Shown piece by piece: positions 1-5,835 of a stretch of 16,743 bases of DNA. The DNA comes from an uncultured Bacillota bacterium (lineage in GTDB: Bacteria; Bacillota; Clostridia; Peptostreptococcales; Anaerovoracaceae), in the NCBI GenBank assembly GCA_946638265.1, contig CAMPBN010000010.1, forward strand, positions 1-16,743. Direction: 5' to 3'. The notes under the pieces were generated by a model. The model was not told the origin of the DNA. It saw nothing but the letters and a program-made list of their open reading frames with translations, and did no database searches. Position 1 is the first letter of the stretch. Each line of letters begins with the position of its first letter. Both the position numbers and the translations under genes were made by a program.

Positions 1-299
1 TCAGCCGCGCGGTTAACGGCAAATATCTGCAGGCAGGCTCCGGCGTATACGAACTCAAATATTTCTTCAACTCGGCCATTTCTTCATCCGGAGAGGGCAG
101 CAGCGAATCCGTGGCTTCCCTGGCTGTAAGAAAGAAGATAAAGGACATTATCGCCGGCGAAAATCCGGCCTCGCCTTTGTCAGACCAGACCATAGCCGAG
201 ATGCTCGGAAAATCAGGCATAGACATTTCACGCAGAACCATCGCCAAATACAGGGACGAGATGCAGATCCCTTCTTCGTCCAAACGCAAGCGTTACTAG
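1..299 (+). CDS. rpoN: RNA polymerase sigma-54 factor, C-terminal part (5' truncated by window edge)
   Basis: This is the last 99 residues of a sigma-54 (RpoN/SigL) protein, read in the frame starting at base 3 and ending with TAG at 297-299; the gene begins before the window. The visible part has a G-V-Y-E-L-K-Y-F-F segment followed by a helical region. It ends with SRRTIAKYRDEM, a close match to the RpoN box (consensus ARRTVAKYRE) that reads the -24 promoter element. The short Ser/Lys/Arg-rich tail after the box is normal. A GTG at 111 could be mistaken for a start, but the reading frame is open to the window edge and codes for typical sigma-54 sequence upstream of it. RpoN directs core RNA polymerase to -24/-12 promoters and needs an enhancer-binding ATPase. 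Its position directly before the glycolytic genes is common in Clostridia. Confidence 0.93.
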   Translation, partial: SRAVNGKYLQAGSGVYELKYFFNSAISSSGEGSSESVASLAVRKKIKDIIAGENPASPLSDQTIAEMLGKSGIDISRRTIAKYRDEMQIPSSSKRKRY

Positions 300-311
300 A
301 GTTTTATGCGA

Positions 312-342
312 TTGCAAGCGGTATTAATGCGGTTGATATGAT
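312..342 (+). promoter_or_regulatory. Putative extended -10 promoter for gap operon
   Basis: In the 130-base gap after rpoN, TGATATGAT at 334-342 is an extended -10 element (TG, one base, then TATGAT). A weak -35, TTGCAA at 312-317, sits 19 bases upstream, which is longer than ideal, so the extended -10 probably carries the recognition. Transcription would start near 349, leaving a leader of about 80 bases. I see no convincing terminator for rpoN and no operator that I recognise. Confidence 0.5.
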
Positions 343-429
343 AAAGTTAAAAGTGGGTGCGACGCAAGAAAAGCCCCATGAATATAAATTAAATTTTTTA
401 AATCATAATATTTTTTTAGGAGGAACATT

Positions 430-1446
430 ATGGCTATTAAGGTGGGTATTAATGGATTTGGCAGAATCTCTACCACAGCAATTCGCGAGTCTCTGAACAG
501 ACCGGACATCGACATCGTAGGTATCAACATGAGAAACAACGACTACGACTACATGGCATACATGCTGAAGTACGATTCGACTTTCGGCAGATTTCCTGCA
601 ACAGTGGAAAGCTACGAGCAGGGTCTGGTAATTAACGGCAAGAAGATTCGTGTATTCGGTGAAGAGGATGCTTCCCTCATTCCATGGAGCGAGGTGGGCG
701 CAGAGTACATTATCGAAGGCACAGGCGCTTATCTGACTACCGAAAAGGCACAGGCACATCTGAAGGGCGGCGCTAAGAAGGTTATTATCTCCGCTCCTGC
801 AAAGGACAAGGATACTCCAACCTTTGTTTACGGCGTAAACCACAAAGAATACAATAAGGACATGACTATCGTTTCCGGCGCTTCCTGCACCACAAACTGC
901 ATGGCTCCGATGATGAAGGTCATCGAAGACAATTTCGGAATCAAGGAAGGTCTTATGGCTACCATCCATTCCGTAACTTCCAAGCAGAAGGTTGTAGACG
1001 CACGTTCCATGAAGGACTGGAGAGTAGGAAGATCCATCTTCAACAACATAATCCCTACTTCCACAGGCGCAGCCAAGGCTGTAGGTCTGGTTATTCCTTC
1101 CCTCAAGGGCAAGCTGACCGGTATTTCCTATCGTATTCCGGCTGTTGACGTTTCTCTGGTAGACGTAAACATCGTTACCGAAAAGCCGACTTCTTATGAG
1201 GAAATCTGCGCAAAGATGAAGGAAGCTGCAGCAGGCGAGCTGAAGGGCGTTCTTGAATATTGCGATGAAGAAGTAGTATCCGGCGACTTCAGGGGCTATC
1301 CTGTAACATCCATCTTCGATGCAAAGCAGGGTATCGAGCTGAACGACCACTTCTTCAAGATTGTAGGCTACTATGACAACGAATACGGTTACACTTCCAA
1401 CCTGCTGAACATGCTCCAGTACATGGGCGAAGTTGACCACAAATAA
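430..1446 (+). CDS. gap: Glyceraldehyde-3-phosphate dehydrogenase (phosphorylating, type I) with atypical cofactor loop
   Basis: This 338-residue protein converts glyceraldehyde 3-phosphate, phosphate and NAD(P)+ to 1,3-bisphosphoglycerate in cytoplasmic glycolysis. The Rossmann motif NGFGRI is at residues 8-13, the catalytic cysteine is C153 in ASCTTNC, and the partner histidine is H180 in TIHSVT. The segments KDWRVGR and IIPTSTGAAKAVG place it with the E. coli GapA-like branch, and the length is normal. The second beta strand is odd: where GapA proteins read AIND, this one reads GINMRNND, so the aspartate that normally binds the adenosine ribose and excludes NADP+ is replaced by M34-R35, with one extra residue in the loop. 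GRIGR is also altered to GRIST. The start is well set by AGGAGGA at 418-424. It is the first gene of a likely gap-pgk-tpiA-eno transcript. GAPDH identity is very secure; cofactor preference is open. Confidence 0.97.
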   Translation: MAIKVGINGFGRISTTAIRESLNRPDIDIVGINMRNNDYDYMAYMLKYDSTFGRFPATVESYEQGLVINGKKIRVFGEEDASLIPWSEVGAEYIIEGTGAYLTTEKAQAHLKGGAKKVIISAPAKDKDTPTFVYGVNHKEYNKDMTIVSGASCTTNCMAPMMKVIEDNFGIKEGLMATIHSVTSKQKVVDARSMKDWRVGRSIFNNIIPTSTGAAKAVGLVIPSLKGKLTGISYRIPAVDVSLVDVNIVTEKPTSYEEICAKMKEAAAGELKGVLEYCDEEVVSGDFRGYPVTSIFDAKQGIELNDHFFKIVGYYDNEYGYTSNLLNMLQYMGEVDHK

Positions 1447-1466
1447 GGAATTGGAAAGGCTTTGAA

Positions 1467-2651
1467 ATGAAAAAAACAGTAAAAGATATTGATGTAAAAG
1501 GAAAGCGTGTTCTGGTAAGATGCGACTTCAACGTTCCTATGAAGGACGGCGCCATTTCCGATGACACTCGTATCGTGGCAGCTCTGCCGACCATCAAATA
1601 CCTGGCAGAAGCAGGCGCACGCATCATTCTCATGTCACACATGGGAAGACCTGAAGGCGAAGCCAACATGAAATATACCCTGAAGCCTGTTGCCGAAAGA
1701 TTGCAGCAGCTGATGGGCAAGGAAGTAAAATTCGTATCCTCTCCGACCGTAGTGGACGACAGCGTAAAGGCTGCAGCCGATGCGCTGAAGGACGGCGAGA
1801 TGATGCTTCTTGAAAATGTGCGTTTCCGCAAAGAAGAAACCAAGAACATCGAAAGCTTCACCAAGGAGCTGGCTGCACTCGGCGAAATCTTTGTCAATGA
1901 CGCATTCGGAACAGCTCACAGAGCTCACTGCACCACTGCAGGCCTGGCAGACTTCCTGCCTTGCGTATCCGGTTTCCTGATTGAAAAGGAAGTAAAATTC
2001 CTCGGAGCAGCAGTGGAAAATCCTGAAAGACCGCTGGTAGCCATCATGGGTGGTGCCAAGGTGGGCGACAAGATTCCTATCATCAGAAATCTTCTCAAAA
2101 AAGTGGATACTCTCATCGTCGGCGGCGGCATGGTATTCACATTCTTCAAGGCTCAGGGTCTGGAAATCGGTACATCCATTCTGGACGAAGAGAGCATCAG
2201 CCTGGCCAAAGAATTGCTGGATGAAGCTGAAAAAGCAGGCGTAAAATTCCTGCTTCCTGTGGACTGCGTATGCGCATCCGAATTTAAGAACGACGCAAAG
2301 AAAGCTACTTTCGATGCTGACAAGCTCCCGACAGACATGATGGGTATGGATATCGGACCTGAGACTGTGGCAATGTACAAAAAAGCTATTGCCGAGGCCA
2401 AGACCATCGTTTGGAACGGACCTATGGGAGTTTTCGAAATGGAAAACTTCGCAGCAGGCACCAAGGCTATCGCTGAGGCTCTGGCTGCATCCGATGCAGT
2501 GACCATCATCGGCGGCGGCGACTCTGCAGCTGCAGTGGAACAGTTCGGACTGGGCGACAAGATGACTCACATCTCCACAGGCGGCGGCGCATCCCTGGAG
2601 TTCCTCGAAGGCAAAGTGCTTCCGGGCATCGCAGCCATTGCTGACAAATAG
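1467..2651 (+). CDS. pgk: Phosphoglycerate kinase
   Basis: Phosphoglycerate kinase transfers the acyl phosphate of 1,3-bisphosphoglycerate to ADP, the first ATP-yielding step of lower glycolysis. The 394-residue length is standard. The N-terminal substrate domain shows RCDFNVP at 18-24, DDTRI with its conserved arginine, and SHMGRP near 57-62. The C-terminal nucleotide domain shows GGAKVGDKI from residue 195, the WNGPMGVFE segment, and the glycine-rich GGGDSAAAVEQFG from residue 349, followed by STGGGASLEFLEG. The ATG follows a GGAAAGG-like ribosome binding site at about 1452-1458. It lies 20 bases after gap and 12 bases before tpiA, so the three are very probably co-transcribed. Nothing about the protein looks unusual, and codon choice suggests high expression. 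Confidence 0.98.
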   Translation: MKKTVKDIDVKGKRVLVRCDFNVPMKDGAISDDTRIVAALPTIKYLAEAGARIILMSHMGRPEGEANMKYTLKPVAERLQQLMGKEVKFVSSPTVVDDSVKAAADALKDGEMMLLENVRFRKEETKNIESFTKELAALGEIFVNDAFGTAHRAHCTTAGLADFLPCVSGFLIEKEVKFLGAAVENPERPLVAIMGGAKVGDKIPIIRNLLKKVDTLIVGGGMVFTFFKAQGLEIGTSILDEESISLAKELLDEAEKAGVKFLLPVDCVCASEFKNDAKKATFDADKLPTDMMGMDIGPETVAMYKKAIAEAKTIVWNGPMGVFEMENFAAGTKAIAEALAASDAVTIIGGGDSAAAVEQFGLGDKMTHISTGGGASLEFLEGKVLPGIAAIADK

Positions 2652-2663
2652 GAGGAAAGATTT

Positions 2664-3410
2664 ATGAGAATGCCATTTATCGCAGGCAATTGGAAAATGT
2701 TCAAAACCTGCAAAGAGGCTGAAAAGTTTGCGGAAGAGTTCAAAGCCATCTACGAAAAGGACGATGTCCGCGTGGCTATATGCGCTCCGTTTACCCAGCT
2801 GGCTGTATTGAAAAAAGCTTTCGAAGGTACAGGCATCGGCCTGGGCGCTCAGAATATGCATTTTGCTGACGAAGGAGCCTATACCGGTGAAATTTCGGCG
2901 GCCATGCTCAAAGAAATCGGCGTTGATTATTGCATTATCGGCCATTCCGAGAGAAGACAATATTTCGCCGAAACCGACGAAACAGTGAATCTGAAGCTGA
3001 AGCAGGCATTTGCAAACGGCATCGTGCCGATTCTTTGCGTCGGCGAGAGCCTGGAGCAGAGAGAAGCCGGCAAAGAGTATGATGTGGTACGCGACCAGCT
3101 CTTCGCAGACCTCAAGGATATCAAGGCCGAAGAGGCGCGCAAACTGGTGATCGCTTATGAGCCTATCTGGGCCATCGGCACCGGTAAGACGGCCACAGCA
3201 GAGCAGGCGGACGATATGTGCGGCGCCATCCGCGACATCGTGGAAGAAATCTATGATACGGATGTGAGCTGCGATGTTACCATCCAGTACGGCGGCAGCG
3301 TAAAACCGGCCAATGCAGGCGAAATATTGAACATGCCGGAAATCGACGGTGCGCTGGTAGGCGGCGCCAGCCTGAAAGCGGCAGACTTTATAGAAATCGT
3401 GAATTTCTAA
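2664..3410 (+). CDS. tpiA: Triosephosphate isomerase
   Basis: This 248-residue TIM-barrel enzyme interconverts dihydroxyacetone phosphate and glyceraldehyde 3-phosphate. The active-site residues are all visible: N9 and K11 in GNWKM, H94 in IIGHSERR, and the catalytic base E166 in AYEPIWAIGTGKTA, which also contains the flexible loop that closes over substrate. The C-terminal phosphate-binding segments YGGSVKPAN and GALVGGASL are present. The length is typical of bacterial dimers. GGAGGAAAG begins at the pgk stop codon (2651) and gives a strong ribosome binding site for the ATG at 2664, consistent with tight coupling to pgk. In many Firmicutes the next gene would be phosphoglycerate mutase; here it is eno after a 60-base gap. 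Confidence 0.98.
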   Translation: MRMPFIAGNWKMFKTCKEAEKFAEEFKAIYEKDDVRVAICAPFTQLAVLKKAFEGTGIGLGAQNMHFADEGAYTGEISAAMLKEIGVDYCIIGHSERRQYFAETDETVNLKLKQAFANGIVPILCVGESLEQREAGKEYDVVRDQLFADLKDIKAEEARKLVIAYEPIWAIGTGKTATAEQADDMCGAIRDIVEEIYDTDVSCDVTIQYGGSVKPANAGEILNMPEIDGALVGGASLKAADFIEIVNF

Positions 3411-3412
3411 AG

Positions 3413-3443
3413 CGTTGCGGAATATCGCGACGGAAAATATAAA
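3413..3443 (+). promoter_or_regulatory. Hairpin and possible internal promoter between tpiA and eno
   Basis: The 60-base tpiA-eno gap holds a 7-bp hairpin (CGTTGCG at 3413-3419 with CGCGACG at 3426-3432, loop GAATAT, one G-T pair) followed by an A/T-rich stretch with no T-run. It is therefore not an ordinary terminator on this strand. Overlapping it is a possible promoter: TTGCGG at 3415-3420, a 17-base spacer, and TATAAA at 3438-3443. The -35 match is poor. Either element could let eno be expressed separately from the upstream genes, or mark an mRNA processing point. It is a weak call because both rest on short matches. Confidence 0.4.
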
Positions 3444-3470
3444 ATATCATTAAATTTCAGGAGGACAAAA

Positions 3471-4763
3471 ATGTCATATATTTCAGACGTATGGGCAAGA
3501 GAAGTTCTTGATTCCCGCGGAAATCCTACAGTTGAAGTAGAAGTACTTCTTGAAGACGGCAGCGAAGGCAGAGCAATGGTTCCGTCCGGCGCTTCCACAG
3601 GCGTGCACGAGGCGGTAGAACTTCGCGACGGTGACAAATCCAGATATCTGGGCAAAGGTACTCAGAAGGCTGTAGACAATGTAAACGACATTATCGCAGA
3701 AGAGGTTATCGGCTGGGACGCATTCGACCAGGTGGGTCTGGACGAAATGCTCATCGAGCTGGACGGCACTCCTAACAAAGGTAAGCTTGGCGCAAACGCC
3801 ATTCTGGGCGTATCCCTGGCTGTAGCCCGTGCTGCAGCAGATTCCCTGGGTCTGCCTCTCTTCCAGTACATCGGCGGCGTAAACGGCAAGACTCTGCCTA
3901 CTCCGATGATGAACATCTTAAACGGCGGTTCCCACGCCGACAACACAGTGGACATTCAGGAATTCATGATCATGCCTGTAGGCGCTCCTACTTTCAAGGA
4001 AGCTCTCCGCATGGGTGCTGAAATTTTCCACAACCTCAAGTCCGTGCTGAAGGGCAAGGGCATGAACACAGGCGTTGGTGATGAAGGCGGTTTTGCACCA
4101 AACCTTTCCACCAACGAAGAAGCTATTCAGGTCATCATCGAAGCTATCGAAAAAGCAGGCTACAAGCCGGGTGAAGATGTATGTCTGGCACTGGATGTGG
4201 CAGCTTCCGAATTCTACGATGAAAAGACAGGCAAATACAACATGGCAGGCGAAGGCGTTGTCCGCACTGCAGATGAGATGATCGATTACTTCGAGATGCT
4301 GACAAGCAAATATCCTGTTATCTCCATCGAAGACGGTCTTGCTGAAGACGACTGGGAAGGCTGGAAGAAGCTCACCGAAAGACTGGGCGGCAAAGTACAG
4401 CTGGTAGGAGACGACCTGTTCGTAACCAACACAGAAAGACTTTCCCAGGGCATCGAAAAGGGTGTTGCAAACTCCATCCTGATCAAGCTGAACCAGATCG
4501 GTACCCTGACAGAAACACTTGACGCTATCGAAATGGCCAAGAAGGCAGGCTACACTGCAGTTGTATCCCACCGCTCCGGCGAAACCGAGGATTCCACAAT
4601 TGCAGACGTGGTAGTAGCTACAAATGCAGGCCAGATCAAGACAGGTTCACTTTCCAGAACCGACCGTATCGCCAAGTACAACCAGCTGCTCCGCATCGAA
4701 GAGATGCTCGGAACATCTGCAAAGTATGCAGGTCGCAGCGCATTCTACAACATTAGAAAATAA
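3471..4763 (+). CDS. eno: Enolase (phosphopyruvate hydratase)
   Basis: Enolase dehydrates 2-phosphoglycerate to phosphoenolpyruvate, using Mg2+, in the cytoplasm. The 430-residue protein begins with the typical AREVLDSRGNPTVEVEV region and has the SGASTG loop near residues 40-45. E164 lies in DIQEFMIMP, and E205 in GDEGGFAPNL is the expected catalytic acid partner. Metal ligands lie in LALDVA, SIEDGLAEDD and LVGDD, and the catalytic base K339 lies in ILIKLNQIG. SHRSGETED follows as expected. AGGAGGA at about 3460-3466 sets the ATG. It is the last gene of the glycolytic cluster and is followed by a terminator hairpin. No phosphoglycerate mutase is encoded beside it, so the 3-PG to 2-PG step must be supplied from elsewhere in the genome. 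Confidence 0.99.
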   Translation: MSYISDVWAREVLDSRGNPTVEVEVLLEDGSEGRAMVPSGASTGVHEAVELRDGDKSRYLGKGTQKAVDNVNDIIAEEVIGWDAFDQVGLDEMLIELDGTPNKGKLGANAILGVSLAVARAAADSLGLPLFQYIGGVNGKTLPTPMMNILNGGSHADNTVDIQEFMIMPVGAPTFKEALRMGAEIFHNLKSVLKGKGMNTGVGDEGGFAPNLSTNEEAIQVIIEAIEKAGYKPGEDVCLALDVAASEFYDEKTGKYNMAGEGVVRTADEMIDYFEMLTSKYPVISIEDGLAEDDWEGWKKLTERLGGKVQLVGDDLFVTNTERLSQGIEKGVANSILIKLNQIGTLTETLDAIEMAKKAGYTAVVSHRSGETEDSTIADVVVATNAGQIKTGSLSRTDRIAKYNQLLRIEEMLGTSAKYAGRSAFYNIRK

Positions 4764-4785
4764 CGTTAGTTTATTTGCATTGTAT

Positions 4786-4821
4786 GCGGAAGGCCTCGGG
4801 CAAATGCCCGGGGCTTTTCGC
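4786..4821 (+). terminator. Intrinsic terminator after eno
   Basis: A 16-bp hairpin with three G-T pairs, 4786-4801 pairing with 4806-4821, closes on the loop AAAT. Its GC-rich core, GCCTCGGGC with GCCCGGGGC, is followed by four T's that can either act as the U-tract or pair in the extended stem. The T-run is short, so some read-through into the next gene is likely. It lies 22 bases after the eno stop codon. Confidence 0.7.
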
Positions 4822-4864
4822 AAAAAAGCAAAGCCATGATGCAATCTGAGAAACGGAGAATATT

Positions 4865-5356
4865 ATGAATGAACAGACGATGGGAAGCAATCTGAAAAGG
4901 TATGCAAAGGATGACATCATTTTTTCTGCGGGAGAGCCCAGCAACTGCATGTATGAAGTAAAAAGAGGCACTGTCGGCATCTACATCAATCTGGGACAGG
5001 AAAACGAAAAAAAGATTGCGGAGCTGAGCCCCGGCAGAGTGTTCGGCGAGATGGGCATGGTGGAAGGCCTGCCGCGATCGGCAACGGCTGTTGCAATGGA
5101 TGCGGGCACTTCCGTGTCAGTCATCACCTGGGATACGTTCGGCATTTATTTCAGGGAGAATCCTTCGCGCGTGGTGCAGATAATGCAGCAGATCAGCGAC
5201 AGATTGCGCCTCACTACCAAAATCAACAACGACAGCCGCAACTCCATCAACAAGGTGATCGCCTCTCTGGAAAAAGGCTGTTCCCAAAAGGAAGCCGCAT
5301 CGATGCTGAAGAGCACGCTCCTGATGATGGACCTTTCCTACAATAAGAACAAATAA
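4865..5356 (+). CDS. Stand-alone cyclic-nucleotide-binding domain protein
   Basis: This 163-residue protein is built around one cyclic nucleotide-binding (CAP/CRP-type) beta-roll, roughly residues 10-115. The phosphate-binding cassette is intact: F60-G-E-M near the start and P70-R71-S-A-T-A at the end, where the glutamate and arginine are the residues that normally contact ribose and cyclic phosphate. After the expected C helix (about 100-120) there is only a short, partly helical tail. No helix-turn-helix, kinase or channel segment is present, so it is unlikely to be a classical Crp/Fnr transcription factor. The start ATG follows GGAGAA at 4855-4860. It lies 43 bases after the eno terminator with no clear promoter of its own, so read-through from eno is possible. 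Its ligand, partner and role cannot be told from sequence. Confidence 0.88.
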   Translation: MNEQTMGSNLKRYAKDDIIFSAGEPSNCMYEVKRGTVGIYINLGQENEKKIAELSPGRVFGEMGMVEGLPRSATAVAMDAGTSVSVITWDTFGIYFRENPSRVVQIMQQISDRLRLTTKINNDSRNSINKVIASLEKGCSQKEAASMLKSTLLMMDLSYNKNK

Positions 5357-5413
5357 AAATTGTTTTTAAATTGCATTTGGAGTGCAAAACTTCCTACATC
5401 GACTCTTTTTTGC

Positions 5414-5442
5414 TTGCAATAACAAAAAACCGATGATATAAT
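5414..5442 (+). promoter_or_regulatory. Strong sigma-A-type promoter for secG
   Basis: TTGCAA at 5414-5419, a 17-base spacer and a perfect TATAAT at 5437-5442 preceded by TG at 5434-5435 make a near-consensus extended -10 promoter. Transcription would start near 5449. The ATG of secG at 5473 follows at a normal leader length, with a strong AGGAGGTG ribosome binding site. Confidence 0.85.
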
Positions 5443-5472
5443 CTAGTAGTTATGATGTAAGGAGGTGCACAG

Positions 5473-5703
5473 ATGAAGACTGGTCTTATGGTTGTTCTTG
5501 CTATCGCAAGCCTTATCCTTATCGCTAGTATCCTGCTTCAGTCGGGAAACAGCGCAGGACTTTCGGGTTCTATCGGTGGTGGTGCTGAACAGCTTTTCGG
5601 AAAAAAGAAGAGCCAGGGCTACGAAGCTATTCTTTCCAAGATTACGGCAGTAGCAGCCGCTCTCTTTATCATTCTTTCTCTCGTGCTGGTAACACTGGAG
5701 TAG
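5473..5703 (+). CDS. secG: Preprotein translocase subunit SecG
   Basis: SecG is the small subunit of the SecYEG channel and helps SecA-driven protein export across the cytoplasmic membrane. The 76-residue product has two hydrophobic helices, about residues 3-23 and 54-74. They are joined by the glycine- and serine-rich cytoplasmic loop typical of the family (GNSAGLSGSIGGGAEQLFG), then a short KKK patch. Length and layout match SecG. The ATG is preceded by AAGGAGGTG at 5459-5467. It has its own strong promoter. In many Firmicutes secG is followed directly by rnr and smpB; here rnr lies about 4.6 kb further on, behind cation-transport genes. Confidence 0.95.
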   Translation: MKTGLMVVLAIASLILIASILLQSGNSAGLSGSIGGGAEQLFGKKKSQGYEAILSKITAVAAALFIILSLVLVTLE

Positions 5704-5733
5704 TTACCGCGAGAGCGCTATTTTTCGTTTTTT
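5701..5733 (+). terminator. Possible weak terminator after secG
   Basis: A short CGC/GCG stem with a GAGA tetraloop (5708-5717) can be flanked by TAG/CTA pairing across a four-base bulge and is followed by T-runs at 5721-5725 and 5728-5733. The stem is too short for confidence. It is listed because no better stop exists between secG and hppA except the hairpin at 5768-5800, which has no T-run. Confidence 0.3.
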
Positions 5734-5767
5734 ATTAAATTAAATTTATAAAGAATTTCACTTTAGC

Positions 5768-5800
5768 ATGCAAGAGGTATCAAACGATGCCTCTTTGTAT
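5768..5800 (+). promoter_or_regulatory. Stable hairpin in the hppA leader
   Basis: Ten contiguous pairs, 5772-5781 with 5786-5795, close on the loop AAAC. After a single-base bulge at 5796, four more pairs extend the stem to 5768 and 5800. There is one G-T pair in each part. The hairpin ends 35 bases before the hppA ATG and clear of the GGGGAGGA ribosome binding site at about 5820-5827. It is not followed by T's, so it could be an mRNA 5' stabiliser, a processing remnant of secG read-through, or a partial terminator. A possible -10 (TATAAA at 5748-5753) upstream lacks a clear -35. Confidence 0.55.
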
Positions 5801-5835
5801 ACGCTTTAAAAAAGTGGAAGGGGAGGACAAACAAA

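Noticed and set aside
403..1440. Long open frame on the minus strand opposite gap (345 codons)
   Set aside because: It lies almost exactly antisense to a certain GAPDH gene, has no ribosome binding site, and its product is rich in Cys/His/Val in the pattern expected of a reverse-complement shadow.
1635..2960. 441-codon minus-strand frame opposite pgk and tpiA
   Set aside because: It is antisense to two clear genes and spans their junction; the Phe/Cys/His-rich composition is a shadow of biased codon use, with no recognisable domain.
5371..5388. Small inverted repeat TTGCA/TGCAA after the cyclic-nucleotide-binding gene as a terminator
   Set aside because: The stem is only five pairs, A/T-rich, and not followed directly by a T-run.
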